DNA of 64,000 nucleotides from Flavobacterium sp. (GTDB lineage Bacteria; Bacteroidota; Bacteroidia; Flavobacteriales; Flavobacteriaceae): contig JAIXSK010000017.1 of the NCBI GenBank assembly GCA_027484725.1, forward strand, positions 124,001 to 188,000. The letters are read 5' to 3'. Both the position numbers and the translations under genes were made by a program. Shown piece after piece: positions 52,275 through 61,839 of this stretch. The notes below the pieces were generated by a model. The model saw only the letters and a list, made by a program, of their open reading frames with translations, did not search any database and was not told the DNA's origin. The first letter of the stretch is position 1, and each line of letters begins with the position of its first letter.

Positions 52275-53603
52275 TTATGATTTGTTTTTATTTAAAATGG
52301 GATCCAACGGATGTGTTTCGTCGGTAATTGAATGGCCTTGTGATTGGGCAAGTTCAATTTCACGCAAGGCGCGTTCGGCGATTTCTTCGCGTTCAATTTG
52401 CGCATCAATCATGCGTTTGAGCGTTTCTTCACGGCGTTGTTTTTCATCGAGTTCTTGGGCGATTTCTTCTTCTTTTTTGGTGACACCGATGATGATACCG
52501 ATGGAAATACACGTCATCCAAATGGAACTTCCTCCGCTGCTGATGAGCGGCAAAGTCTGTCCGGTAACCGGCAATAGTTCTACCGCCACGGCCATGTTGA
52601 TGAGCGCCTGAAAAACGATTGGAAAACCCAGACCGACGACAACCAATTTACCAAACAACGTATTTGCTTTGTGCGCCGCCACGATGAATCTGAAAAAAAG
52701 CAACAAGTACAATGACATTACGGTCAGACCGCCAATGAGCCCATATTCTTCTACAATGATGGCAAAAATGAAATCGGAAGACGATTGCGGCAAGAAGTTT
52801 TTCTGCACGCTTTTACCCGGACCTAAACCTTGAATTCCACCCGAGGCAATGGCAATTTTGGCTTTCTCAATTTGATAATCGTCTTCATCTGGTTTGTCGG
52901 TGGTGAAGTTCTCTAAACGGCTTTCCCAGGTTTTGACGCGGTTAAAAAATTTGGCATCGGGAAAGGCTTTACTCACCAAAACAAAAAAAGCCAAAGCCAA
53001 AACGCCGGCGCCCACAATGAGTCCGATATACTTAAGTGGATATTGCCCGACGAACGTGAGCATGAGCACCATGGAGAACATGAGTGCAGCTGTTGAAAAG
53101 TTGGCCGGAAGAATCAACCCCAAAGTCACAAAAACCGGTGTCCATAGTTCCCAGAGTGAGTTTTTAAAAGTAATGGGCTCTTCGCGTTTTTTGGACAGAT
53201 AACGCGCCACAAAAACCATGAGCACAATAAAGGCCAAAGTCGAGGTTTGAAAAGTGATTCCAATAAAAGGCACCTGAATCCAGCGGCTGGCGTTGGCTCC
53301 GGCAATGACGGTTCCTTTAATGAGCGTATAACCCAAAAGTACCCAAACCACCGGCATGGCCACAATGGAAATAGCTCTAAAATAGTGATACGGGACTTTG
53401 TGGATCCAATAGATAATCATAAACCCGATGCAAATGTGTGCAAAGTGTTTGACCAAATAGCCCAAAGTGTTCCCCGTGCCATGGCCCATGTAAGCCAAGT
53501 TGCTGCTCGCACTAAAAACCGGCATAAACGAAAACAAGGCCAACAGGGCCACGAAGGTCCAGATGACTTTGTCTCCTTTCAGGCTTTTGATGAGTTCTAA
53601 CAT
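52275..53603 (-). CDS. ftsW: FtsW: SEDS peptidoglycan polymerase of division
   Basis: 442 residues with about ten membrane segments. SEDS marks: [33 protein letters not shown] (in part; about 254-287) and [15 protein letters not shown] (about 348-362). Polymerises lipid II together with the transpeptidase encoded upstream. The cytoplasmic C-terminal tail of ~70 residues is unusually long and charged ([20 protein letters not shown]), probably one helix. There is a 119-base gap to murD, which contains repeat copy B. Confidence 0.95.
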   Translation of the reverse strand: MLELIKSLKGDKVIWTFVALLALFSFMPVFSASSNLAYMGHGTGNTLGYLVKHFAHICIGFMIIYWIHKVPYHYFRAISIVAMPVVWVLLGYTLIKGTVIAGANASRWIQVPFIGITFQTSTLAFIVLMVFVARYLSKKREEPITFKNSLWELWTPVFVTLGLILPANFSTAALMFSMVLMLTFVGQYPLKYIGLIVGAGVLALAFFVLVSKAFPDAKFFNRVKTWESRLENFTTDKPDEDDYQIEKAKIAIASGGIQGLGPGKSVQKNFLPQSSSDFIFAIIVEEYGLIGGLTVMSLYLLLFFRFIVAAHKANTLFGKLVVVGLGFPIVFQALINMAVAVELLPVTGQTLPLISSGGSSIWMTCISIGIIIGVTKKEEEIAQELDEKQRREETLKRMIDAQIEREEIAERALREIELAQSQGHSITDETHPLDPILNKNKS

Positions 53604-53641
53604 GGTGACGGTTGTGCGTTGTCTGTTAATGGTTTGTTCGG

Positions 53642-53715
53642 ATGCCTAGCCCTGATAGCAGTGGAAATCCTTTTTTGTAAAAAAAGATTGCAACGAATAG
53701 CAGGTTCTCGGCTCC
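53642..53715 (-). repeat. 3' hairpin repeat element, copy B
   Basis: Minus-strand reading begins GAGCCGAGAACCTGCTATTC, then GTTGCAATCTTTTTTTAC, stem, AAAAAAGGATTTCC, and ends CTGCTATCAGGGCTAGGCA. It starts 7 bases past the murD stop. Same family and orientation as copies A and C. Confidence 0.65.
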
Positions 53716-53722
53716 TAAAAAA

Positions 53723-55057
53723 TTATAAATTCTGAACCGCGTATTTAAACTGACGCCCGCGGTCTTCGTAATTTTCGAATAAATCAAAACTCGCGCAAGC
53801 CGGTGACAGCAATACGTTGTCGCCTTTTTCGGCCAAGCGCTGCGCCATTTTGACCGCTGCGCTCATGGAGTCAACTTCAACCATCACATCTACCACGTTG
53901 CCAAAAGCATCGATGATTTTTTTGTTGTCAACGCCCAAGCAAATAATCGCTTTGACTTTTTCGTGTACGAGGGACATCAATTCTGAATAGTCGTTTCCTT
54001 TGTCAACACCGCCCACAATCCATACCGTTGGCGCGGTCATGCTGTCAAGGGCAAAAAAGGTCGCGTTGACGTTGGTGGCTTTTGAATCGTTGATGTACTG
54101 CACGTTTTGAATTTTGAGTACTTTTTCTAAACGGTGTTCAACGCCTTGAAAGTTGGACAGACTCTCGCGAATGGTTTCCTTGCGGATTTTCATCAATTTG
54201 GCTACTGATGTGGCAGCCATGGCATTTTTGACATTGTGCTTTCCTTCGAGCGCCATTGACTCGGTTTCCATGATGAATTCTTCTTCGTTGATGTTTACTT
54301 CCATTTTGTTTTGGTTTAGATAAGCTCCTTTGTCAAACTTTTGCGTGAGTGAAAAAGGAATTAATTGAGCATTCGTTTTGTTTTGTTTTAACCAGTGTGC
54401 CGAGGCCTCATCATCTGCGTCATAAATGAGATAATCCTCAGGCGTTTGATTCATGGTAATTCTAAATTTGGATGCGATGTAATTTTCATACTTGTACTCA
54501 TACCGATCTAAATGATCGGGACTGATATTGGTAATGACTGCTACATCTGGGCGATAATGAATGATGCCATCTAGCTGAAAACTGCTTAGCTCCAACACAT
54601 AATAATCGTATTGGTTCTCGGCCACTTGCCAGGCAAAACTTTTTCCGATGTTGCCGCCCAAACCTACATTGAGCCCTGCCGATTTGAGCAGGTGGTAGGT
54701 AAGCATCGTCGTGGTGGTTTTGCCATTGCTGCCAGTGATTCCGATGGTGATAGCATTGGTGAATGGCGCCGCGAATTCAATCTCTGAAATCACCGGAATC
54801 TGTTGCTCGTGCAGCTTTTTGACCATGGGTGATTTATCGGGAATTCCAGGGCTTTTCATGACCACATCGGCATTCAATATCTTTTTTTCGGTGTGGGTTT
54901 CTTCTTCCCACTTGATTCCGTTAAGGGTAAGAACTTCTTTGTAATGATCTTTGATCTTTCCAAAGTCAGACACAAAAACATCGTATCCTTTTTGTTTTCC
55001 GAGGATGGCGGTTCCAACGCCGCTTTCTCCTCCGCCTAATACCACCAGCCTTTGCAT
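53723..55057 (-). CDS. murD: UDP-MurNAc-L-Ala--D-Glu ligase MurD
   Basis: 444 residues. VVLGGGESGVGTAILG (4-19), ATP-binding GITGSNGKTTTTMLTYHLL (about 108-126), NISPDHLDRYEYKYENYIASK (in part; about 180-200) and YINDSKATNVNATFFAL (about 317-333). Adds D-Glu to UDP-MurNAc-L-Ala. Start overlaps the mraY stop as TAATG (1-base overlap), indicating coupled translation. Confidence 0.96.
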   Translation of the reverse strand: MQRLVVLGGGESGVGTAILGKQKGYDVFVSDFGKIKDHYKEVLTLNGIKWEEETHTEKKILNADVVMKSPGIPDKSPMVKKLHEQQIPVISEIEFAAPFTNAITIGITGSNGKTTTTMLTYHLLKSAGLNVGLGGNIGKSFAWQVAENQYDYYVLELSSFQLDGIIHYRPDVAVITNISPDHLDRYEYKYENYIASKFRITMNQTPEDYLIYDADDEASAHWLKQNKTNAQLIPFSLTQKFDKGAYLNQNKMEVNINEEEFIMETESMALEGKHNVKNAMAATSVAKLMKIRKETIRESLSNFQGVEHRLEKVLKIQNVQYINDSKATNVNATFFALDSMTAPTVWIVGGVDKGNDYSELMSLVHEKVKAIICLGVDNKKIIDAFGNVVDVMVEVDSMSAAVKMAQRLAEKGDNVLLSPACASFDLFENYEDRGRQFKYAVQNL

Positions 55058-56283
55058 TATCTGAGTTTTAAAGTCACTATGGATAAAATGGCCAGTAGAA
55101 TTCCGACAATCCAGAATCGGGTTACGATTTTACTTTCGTGGTAGCCTTTTTTCTGGTAGTGATGATGCAGTGGCGACATCAAAAAGATGCGTCTGCCTTC
55201 GCCGAATCGTTTTTTGGTGTACTTGAAATAACTCACTTGGAGTACCACCGAAAAATTCTCGACCAAGAAAATCCCACACAAAAGTGGAATGAGCAACTCC
55301 TTGCGCACCGAAATGGCCAAAACAGCAATCACACCGCCTATGGTTAAACTTCCGGTATCGCCCATGAATACTGAGGCCGGATACGAATTATACCACAGAA
55401 AACCCACCAAAGCTCCTACGAATGAGGCGATGAACACGGTCATCTCGCCCGAATTCGGGATGTACATAATATTGAGATAGCTCGAGAAAATCACGTTCCC
55501 CGAAACGAAGGTAAAAATGCCCAGCGCAAGTACCGATATAGCAGAGGTTCCGGCTGCGAGTCCGTCAATTCCGTCGGTGAGGTTGGCTCCGTTAGAAACA
55601 GCAGTGATGATGAAAATCACAATCGGAATAAAGATGAGCCAAGCGTAATTTTCGTAGTCATCGCCCATCCACGAGAGTAATTCGGCATAGTCAAATTCGT
55701 TGTTTTTAAAGAACGGAATGGTTGTAGCAGTTGATTTTTCATCTACCGGCAAAGGCGAAATAACATTTTCAGTTTGTTTGAGCGTAATACTGCTCGGGCC
55801 TTCTTTGCGGACGGTAACGCCCGGATGCATATACAAAACCGAGCCGACAATCAAACCCAGCCCCACTTGCCCGATGACTTTAAAAATGCCTTTGAGCCCT
55901 TGTTTGTCTTTTTTGAAAATCTTGATGTAGTCGTCAATGAAGCCGATGGTTCCCATCCAAAGCGTGGTGACAATCAGCAAAATGATGTAAATATTGTTGA
56001 GTTTGGTGAGCAAAAATACCGGAATCAAAGTGGCCATAATAATGATGAGTCCGCCCATGGTTGGGGTTCCGGCTTTTTCATTTTGTCCGGCCAAACCCAA
56101 TTCTCGCACGGTTTCGCCTACTTGCTGATTGCGCAGAAAACCAATGATGCGTTTACCGTAAATAGTTGAAAGCGTCAACGAAAGCAACACAGCCATAGCC
56201 GAACGAAACGTGATATACTGAAAAACACCCGTCCCCGGAATGTTCAGTGTTTTGTCGAGATATTCAAATAAATAGTACAGCAT
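55057..56283 (-). CDS. mraY: MraY: phospho-MurNAc-pentapeptide translocase
   Basis: 408 residues, longer than E. coli (360), with about ten membrane segments. Signatures: [13 protein letters not shown] (72-84), [20 protein letters not shown] (about 114-133), [15 protein letters not shown] (about 237-251) and the last loop [12 protein letters not shown] (about 365-376). Extra residues (about 160-205) form a longer periplasmic loop with [16 protein letters not shown], as in other Bacteroidota. Makes lipid I from UDP-MurNAc-pentapeptide and undecaprenyl phosphate. 6 bases after murE. Confidence 0.96.
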   Translation of the reverse strand: MLYYLFEYLDKTLNIPGTGVFQYITFRSAMAVLLSLTLSTIYGKRIIGFLRNQQVGETVRELGLAGQNEKAGTPTMGGLIIIMATLIPVFLLTKLNNIYIILLIVTTLWMGTIGFIDDYIKIFKKDKQGLKGIFKVIGQVGLGLIVGSVLYMHPGVTVRKEGPSSITLKQTENVISPLPVDEKSTATTIPFFKNNEFDYAELLSWMGDDYENYAWLIFIPIVIFIITAVSNGANLTDGIDGLAAGTSAISVLALGIFTFVSGNVIFSSYLNIMYIPNSGEMTVFIASFVGALVGFLWYNSYPASVFMGDTGSLTIGGVIAVLAISVRKELLIPLLCGIFLVENFSVVLQVSYFKYTKKRFGEGRRIFLMSPLHHHYQKKGYHESKIVTRFWIVGILLAILSIVTLKLR

Positions 56284-56289
56284 GGCTTG

Positions 56290-57753
56290 TTATTTTTGCA
56301 GTTGAGTTAATAGTTCTGTCACGATTTTCATATCGTCAAAATCATAGCGAACCCCTTGAATTTCTTGATAAGTTTCATGCCCTTTGCCCGCAATCAAAAT
56401 GATATCGCCCGGTTGTGCTAGCTGACAAGCGGCTTGAATGGCTTGTTTGCGATCAGTAATAGACATGGTTTTTTTGAAGTTTTGAGGCTCGACTCCTTTT
56501 TCCATATCGGCAATAATGGCTTGCGGATCTTCGGTGCGCGGATTGTCAGAGGTAATAATGGTCTTGTCGCTCATTGACGAAGCTATGTGTGCCATCACCG
56601 GACGTTTGGTTTTGTCGCGATCACCCCCACAACCTACAATCGTGATGAGTTGTTCGTTGTTGGTGCGGATATCGTTGATGGTTTTGAGCACATTTTCTAA
56701 AGCATCGGGCGTATGGGCATAATCAACAATCGCGGTGATTTTTTGCTCAGAAACAATGTACTGAAAACGACCCGAAACACTTTCTAACTCTGACAGCAAG
56801 CGCAAAGCTTCAAGCGGTTCCATACCCAATTCAACAGCGGTTCCGTAAATAGCCAGTAAATTGTAGGCATTGAAGGTTCCGATGAGTCGCACCCAAACTT
56901 CTTGATCATTTACTTTTAAAAGCAAGCCCGACATTTGGCTTTCAAGAATCTGCGCGCGATAATCAGCATAAGTTTTAAGTGCATAAGTGCGTTTGTGCGC
57001 TGAAGTGTTTTGCAACATCAAGCTGCCGTTTTTATCATCAATGTTGGTGAGCGCAAAAGCCGATGGTGGCAAATGGTCAAAGAATGATTTTTTGACATCG
57101 CGGTATTCGGCAAAAGTAGGGTGATAATCTAAGTGATCGTGTGATAAATTGGTAAACACACCGCCGGCAAAGTGCAGCGCATCTGTTCTTTTTTGATGCA
57201 CTCCGTGCGAACTGACTTCCATAAAACAATAGTTCACTCCGGCATCGGCCATGAGGCGCAAATATTTGTTGATGGTGAGCGAATCAGGTGTGGTATGTGT
57301 GGCTTTATACTCGGTTTGATCCACCATAATTTTCACCGTTGAAAGCAAACCGCAAACATATCCGGCCTTGCCAAACATTTGATACAACAATGAAGCAATC
57401 GTTGTTTTTCCGTTGGTTCCGGTAATGCCAACCAGTTTTAATTCTTTAGAAGGATGACCGTAAAAATTAGCGGCCATATGCGCCAAAGCCAAATTGGTAT
57501 CTTTTACTTGAACATAAGTAACGTCTGATTTGATTTCGGCGGGAAACGCATCGCAAATCACGGCTAAAGCTCCGTTATCTATAGCTTTATCAATAAAGTG
57601 ATGTCCGTCTGAAAGACTTCCGCGAATAGCGACAAAAACATCACCCGCAGTTATTTTTCTGGAATCAAAATCAATAAGATTGACCTCGATTTCAGTGCTG
57701 CCTTTAACCGCCTCAATGGATACTTTATATAATATGTCTTTTAAAACGTTCAC
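56290..57753 (-). CDS. murE: MurE: meso-diaminopimelate-adding ligase
   Basis: 487 residues. ATP-binding GITGTNGKTTIASLLYQMF (about 108-126), HTTPDSLTINKYL (about 152), NLSHDHLDYHPTFAEYRDVKKSFF (in part; about 180-203), and the acceptor motif DNPR in TSDNPRTEDP (about 408), which marks meso-diaminopimelate rather than lysine specificity. Adds the third residue of the stem peptide. Overlaps the ftsI stop by 4 bases. Confidence 0.96.
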   Translation of the reverse strand: MNVLKDILYKVSIEAVKGSTEIEVNLIDFDSRKITAGDVFVAIRGSLSDGHHFIDKAIDNGALAVICDAFPAEIKSDVTYVQVKDTNLALAHMAANFYGHPSKELKLVGITGTNGKTTIASLLYQMFGKAGYVCGLLSTVKIMVDQTEYKATHTTPDSLTINKYLRLMADAGVNYCFMEVSSHGVHQKRTDALHFAGGVFTNLSHDHLDYHPTFAEYRDVKKSFFDHLPPSAFALTNIDDKNGSLMLQNTSAHKRTYALKTYADYRAQILESQMSGLLLKVNDQEVWVRLIGTFNAYNLLAIYGTAVELGMEPLEALRLLSELESVSGRFQYIVSEQKITAIVDYAHTPDALENVLKTINDIRTNNEQLITIVGCGGDRDKTKRPVMAHIASSMSDKTIITSDNPRTEDPQAIIADMEKGVEPQNFKKTMSITDRKQAIQAACQLAQPGDIILIAGKGHETYQEIQGVRYDFDDMKIVTELLTQLQK

Positions 57754-59774
57754 GATAATTCAAGTAAAATGGTGGTTTTTTTGGTAAAAATTTGCCCAGG
57801 TTGGATGGATTGCGATTTGACTTTTCCAGTCCCTTTAACTCTAATATTTAACCCTAAATTTCCAAGTAATGCAATCGCATCCATCCCAGGCATTCCTTTT
57901 ACATTTGGAATGATTTTTTTAGTATTTTGAACTTTGGTGTAATATTTTGCATAGCTGTTTTCTTGTTGTGGATTCTTGCGGTTTAAGTTCTTGATTTCAT
58001 TCATGGATGGCGCATCAGTAAAAATCTTTTGCGCAATTCGTTTGAATACCGGACCGGCTACATCAGCTCCGTAGTAATTGTTGTTTGATGTATTGGGTTC
58101 ATGAACCACCACAATGCAAGAATACTTTGGGTCATCTGCCGGAAAATAGCCTACAAATGACGAGATGTAATGCTTTTCGGTTCCACCGTTTTTGGCATAA
58201 TTGGCCTGAGCCGTTCCGGTTTTTCCGGCCATTGAGAATTCTTTTGAATACAACTTAGCTCCGGTTCCTTTTTTGACTACATTTTGCATGACAGCTTTAA
58301 GCTTGGCAATGGTTTCTGATGAGCAAACACGTGGGTTGATGACTTCTTTGTTGAATTTTTTGATGGTTTTGTTCCACTCCTTAATTTCTGAGACAAATTG
58401 TGGTTTGACCATTTCGCCATTGTTGGCCACGGCATTGTAAAAAGTCAAAGTTTGCAATGGAGTTATTGAAACGCCGTATCCAAAAGCCATCCACGGAAGT
58501 GAAATAGCGCTCCAACGCGGACTACCCGGCTGTGGAATATAAGGTATTCCTTCGCCTTTGATGGGTAGGCCCAATGGTTTGTTGAGTCCGAAATTATTGA
58601 GGTGGTTGACAAACTTTTCCGGCTCATTTTTGTAACTGTTGTAAACCGCTTGTACCAAAACCGTATTCGACGAAACTTCAAAACCGCGCGCGAGTGAAAT
58701 TTTACCATAACCCCCTTCATGTGAATCGCGGACTTTTTTGCCTGAATAAGTAATGATGCCTCCGTAACTGTCAAACACCGCGCTGGTGTCAAGTTTTTTG
58801 TCTTCAAGCAAAGCCATCAAATCAGCCAACTTGTAGGTTGAGCCCGGCTCGTGGGCCTCGGCAATAGCGTAATTGGTGGTTTCAAAATAAGTGCTATCGG
58901 CCGCTTTATTGGTACTGGCAGGATTTTTCCCCAAATTAGAAATGGCTTTAACTTTTCCGGTTTTGGTTTCCATCACCACCACGCAACCGTGATCAGCATT
59001 GTATTGTCGCAATTGTTTGAGCAAAGCATGATGCGCAATATCTTGAATGTATACATCTATGGTTGAAATCACATCGTAACCATCTTGTGGCTCAACTTCA
59101 TTGACATCACGGATGGGTTTCCACTGACCTTTGGCTATTTTTTGCTTGAGCACTTTACCGTCTTTTCCGTTGAGATATTGACGAAAGGCCCATTCGATGC
59201 CTTTTCCGTCTAATGCACCGGTAGGCGTTTTGCGCTCATAACCAATGGTACGCTCAGCGATTTTCCCAATCGGGTGTTCGCGAACGGTTTTTTGTTCGGT
59301 AATCATTCCGCCTTTGTATGCACCTAAGTTGAACAGCGGAAAACCTTTGATTTTCATGTAATCGGTATAGCTTAAATCACGCGCAACCAAAAAGTAACGG
59401 CTTTTATTAGCACGCGCTTTTCTGAGGTTGTTGTAGATTTCTCCGGATGATTTTTTGAGCAACCTGCCCAATGAATCGGCCAAGGCGCGGACGTTTTTGT
59501 CAAAAGCCTCAGTTTTAGGTGCCACAGCATCAAACCGAACGGTATATTTGGGAATAGAAGTAGCCAACAAGCTGCCATCGGCCGAATAAATATTGCCTTT
59601 ATTGGCGGGAATCACAAAATTTTTAACGGTGCGTTCTTGCGCTAGTTTGCGGTAATAATCGCCTTCACTCCACTGAATTTTGGTAAGTTTAAAGATGACC
59701 GCTACAGCCATGAGAAACATAGCGAACGCCACAAGATACATGCGGTACGATATGTATTTTTCTTCTACTGCCAT
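57750..59774 (-). CDS. ftsI: FtsI-type penicillin-binding protein (class B, PBP3) with PASTA domain
   Basis: 674 residues. One membrane segment (about 12-30), a PBP dimerisation domain (about 50-260), and the transpeptidase domain with SxxK in EPGSTYKLADL (about 312), SxN in VSSNTVLVQ (about 370) and KTG in MAGKTGTAQ (about 520). A single C-terminal PASTA domain (about 615-674, PNVKGMPGMDAIALLGNLGL in part) is present. Cross-links septal peptidoglycan with FtsW. Overlaps the ftsL-like gene by 10 bases. Confidence 0.94.
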   Translation of the reverse strand: MAVEEKYISYRMYLVAFAMFLMAVAVIFKLTKIQWSEGDYYRKLAQERTVKNFVIPANKGNIYSADGSLLATSIPKYTVRFDAVAPKTEAFDKNVRALADSLGRLLKKSSGEIYNNLRKARANKSRYFLVARDLSYTDYMKIKGFPLFNLGAYKGGMITEQKTVREHPIGKIAERTIGYERKTPTGALDGKGIEWAFRQYLNGKDGKVLKQKIAKGQWKPIRDVNEVEPQDGYDVISTIDVYIQDIAHHALLKQLRQYNADHGCVVVMETKTGKVKAISNLGKNPASTNKAADSTYFETTNYAIAEAHEPGSTYKLADLMALLEDKKLDTSAVFDSYGGIITYSGKKVRDSHEGGYGKISLARGFEVSSNTVLVQAVYNSYKNEPEKFVNHLNNFGLNKPLGLPIKGEGIPYIPQPGSPRWSAISLPWMAFGYGVSITPLQTLTFYNAVANNGEMVKPQFVSEIKEWNKTIKKFNKEVINPRVCSSETIAKLKAVMQNVVKKGTGAKLYSKEFSMAGKTGTAQANYAKNGGTEKHYISSFVGYFPADDPKYSCIVVVHEPNTSNNNYYGADVAGPVFKRIAQKIFTDAPSMNEIKNLNRKNPQQENSYAKYYTKVQNTKKIIPNVKGMPGMDAIALLGNLGLNIRVKGTGKVKSQSIQPGQIFTKKTTILLELS

Positions 59775-60118
59775 AGTCTTTGAAAGAAATTTTTTTCTTC
59801 TTCTTTTTTTACTTTAATCTTAACCGGCGGAACAGAGGCCGGATATATTTTTCGGGCTTCCATTTCAGAAGCAACCGTTGATTCCATTTTGAGTTGCATG
59901 AGTTCAGAACGTCTGTCAACAAACTCTGAGCGCAATTCTTTTACCTCACCGGTCAAAGCCACAATTTTGAACACTTTTTGCTCATAGCTTTGGGTATTGG
60001 CAATCATGAGAATGGCCAGCACAATCAAAAACACAATGAATCGCCAGTTCTTGGCTGCATTGGCTTCTTCATTAATGAGAAACCTGGCTTTTAAAATGCT
60101 GTAAACTCCGTTCTTCAT
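59765..60118 (-). CDS. ftsL: FtsL-like division protein
   Basis: 117 residues, bitopic: a cytoplasmic N terminus of ~27 residues, one membrane segment (about 28-44) and a coiled-coil-like periplasmic helix (VFKIVALTGEVKELRSEFVD, about 51-70). Position between rsmH and ftsI, and topology, identify it as FtsL; sequence similarity alone would be weak. In databases such genes are often mislabelled S-adenosylmethionine methyltransferase because of the rsmH neighbour. Confidence 0.8.
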   Translation of the reverse strand: MKNGVYSILKARFLINEEANAAKNWRFIVFLIVLAILMIANTQSYEQKVFKIVALTGEVKELRSEFVDRRSELMQLKMESTVASEMEARKIYPASVPPVKIKVKKEEEKNFFQRLWQ

Positions 60119-60130
60119 AAATCAAATTGC

Positions 60131-61027
60131 TTACAACTTTTCGGCTATTCTCAGTTTGGCGCTGCGCGCTCTGTTGTTGATTTCTATTTCTTGCTGACAT
60201 GGCACCATCAGCTTTTCTATGATTTTAAACGGCACAGTAAAACGACCAAAAAAATCGCGCTCAGGCTCGCCTTCAAACATCCCATTGCGCATAAAACGCT
60301 TGACCAATCGGTCTTCAAGCGAGTGATAAGAAATAACACTCAATCTTCCGCCCGGTTTGAGAATCTCGAGCGACTGCTCTAAAAACTCTTTTAAAACTTC
60401 CATTTCTTGGTTGACTTCAATGCGAATGGCTTGGTATATCTGCGCCAAGATTTTATTGCTTTTGTGGGCAGGCAAAAAACGACTTAAAATCATTTTAAGC
60501 TCTTCCGTATTTTGAATCGGTTTGTGCTCACGTGCCTCGATGATGGTTCTGGCCATGGCCGGAGCACTTTTGAGCTCTCCGTATTCAAGAAAAATTCTGG
60601 TCAGACCGGCAGCATCATACGTATTGACCACTTGATAAGCACTAAGTTCGTTTTTACGACTCATGCGCATATCGAGCTTGGCTTCAAATCGGGTTGAAAA
60701 TCCGCGCTCTGCCACATCAAACTGATGCGATGAAACGCCTAAATCAGCCAAAATACCGTCGACCTGTTTTACACCGTGAAATCGCAAGAACCTTTTAATG
60801 AATCTGAAATTCTCATGAATGAGTTCAAATCTTTCGTCTTTTAGGGCATTCTCAAGCGCATCTTCATCTTGATCAAAGGCAAATAGTTTTCCGTTCGGAC
60901 CAAGTCTTTTAAGAATCTCACGCGCATGTCCACCACCGCCAAAAGTCACATCGACATATACTCCGTCGGGCTTAATATTGAGTCCATCAACCGTTGGATG
61001 CAGCAATACGGGGTTATGATATTCCAT
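60131..61027 (-). CDS. rsmH: RsmH (MraW): 16S rRNA m4C1402 methyltransferase
   Basis: 298 residues from ATG 61027 (MEYHNPVLLHPTVDGL, the family's usual start; an ATG 12 bases upstream is possible). SAM-binding VDVTFGGGGHAREILKRL (about 25-42), FAFDQDEDALENA, DGILADLGVSSHQFD (about 93-107) and the C-terminal ISYHSLEDRLVKRFM (about 232-246). Methylates C1402 of 16S rRNA. Overlaps the mraZ end by 14 bases. Confidence 0.96.
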   Translation of the reverse strand: MEYHNPVLLHPTVDGLNIKPDGVYVDVTFGGGGHAREILKRLGPNGKLFAFDQDEDALENALKDERFELIHENFRFIKRFLRFHGVKQVDGILADLGVSSHQFDVAERGFSTRFEAKLDMRMSRKNELSAYQVVNTYDAAGLTRIFLEYGELKSAPAMARTIIEAREHKPIQNTEELKMILSRFLPAHKSNKILAQIYQAIRIEVNQEMEVLKEFLEQSLEILKPGGRLSVISYHSLEDRLVKRFMRNGMFEGEPERDFFGRFTVPFKIIEKLMVPCQQEIEINNRARSAKLRIAEKL

Positions 61028-61487
61028 GATTGTCGTCATTTACCTGCCCCATTACTTCCTCGGCCAAATCAGCAAAATCAACTACTGAGTTATCGATGGC
61101 TTTTTCATACAAATCTTTGTCCCAAATCTCAATGATGTTTACTGCCGAAGAAAGCACCACATCTTTAGAAATCTGAGAAAAAACAACCAAATCTTTCGGA
61201 ATGAGCAAACGCCCTAAATTGTCGATTTCAACGACTTTCACACCGGCCGTAAAACGACGAATGAAGTCATTGTTTTTTTTAACAAATCGATTGAGTTTGT
61301 TGACTTTTTGCATCATAGCATTCCATTCTTGCATTGGATACAACTCTAGACAAGGCTGAAAAACCGAGCGTTTTAAAACAAAACCATCTTGCAAAACAAC
61401 TGAGAGCTGCTTCTTGAGCGGCAAAGGCAAAAGAAGCCTACCCTTGGCGTCAACTTTACACTCGTATGTTCCGATGAATGAGTTCAA
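61014..61487 (-). CDS. mraZ: MraZ: transcriptional regulator of the dcw cluster
   Basis: 157 residues from TTG 61487 (MNSFIGTYECKVDAKGRLLL). It has two SpoVT/AbrB-like DNA-binding domains: the first at 1-55 with DAKGRLLLPLPLKKQL, the second from about 85 with VEIDNLGRLLIPKDL. MraZ binds repeats in front of its own gene. A longer frame from 61547 is excluded because the -7 element (61514-61521) and the MraZ boxes lie inside that extension. First gene of the dcw operon. Confidence 0.93.
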   Translation of the reverse strand: MNSFIGTYECKVDAKGRLLLPLPLKKQLSVVLQDGFVLKRSVFQPCLELYPMQEWNAMMQKVNKLNRFVKKNNDFIRRFTAGVKVVEIDNLGRLLIPKDLVVFSQISKDVVLSSAVNIIEIWDKDLYEKAIDNSVVDFADLAEEVMGQVNDDNHGIS

Positions 61488-61513
61488 GAAAATGGTTTTA
61501 AAATGTTTAAAGG

Positions 61514-61521
61514 CAAAAATA
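61514..61521 (-). promoter_or_regulatory. -7 element of the mraZ/dcw promoter
   Basis: Minus-strand TATTTTTG, exact TAnnTTTG, 26 bases before the TTG start, just downstream of the MraZ boxes. Confidence 0.6.
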
Positions 61522-61531
61522 TAAAATAAAA

Positions 61532-61578
61532 TACCACATTTTACCACAAATTACCACTTTGTTGATAAGTTTTACCAC
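61532..61578 (-). promoter_or_regulatory. MraZ operator: four GTGGTA boxes
   Basis: On the minus strand GTGGTA occurs at 61578-61573, 61557-61552, 61547-61542 and 61537-61532. The last three are spaced exactly 10 bases apart, the first 21 bases away. Tandem TGG-type boxes at about 10-base spacing in front of mraZ are the known form of the MraZ operator. The rest of the gap to 61805 shows no gene or repeat. Confidence 0.8.
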
Positions 61579-61805
61579 TCTGTTGTCATTTTGAAACAAA
61601 AACAAACGCAGAGCACCCAATCAATTATTTGTCAAATCGTTAAGAATTGTTTAGTTTCAAAATTAGATTCTTCATTTTATCAAAAAGATTAACAAAAAGA
61701 TCGAGTAAACGTTTGAAAACTCAAATGATGAACCTGATATAAAAGCCTGCAAAAAACAACACTTTTGATTTTGACTTTTATACAGATACGCTTGGATATT
61801 CTTTA

Positions 61806-61813
61806 TATATTTG
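61806..61813 (+). promoter_or_regulatory. -7 element of the alpha/beta hydrolase gene
   Basis: TATATTTG, exact TAnnTTTG, 27 bases before the ATG at 61840. Confidence 0.5.
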
Positions 61814-61839
61814 CCGCTAACAAATGCTAAAACTCATTC

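Noticed and set aside
61488..61547. N-terminal extension of MraZ from an ATG at 61547
   Set aside because: The -7 element and MraZ boxes lie within it, so it would not be transcribed; family alignment starts at the TTG at 61487.
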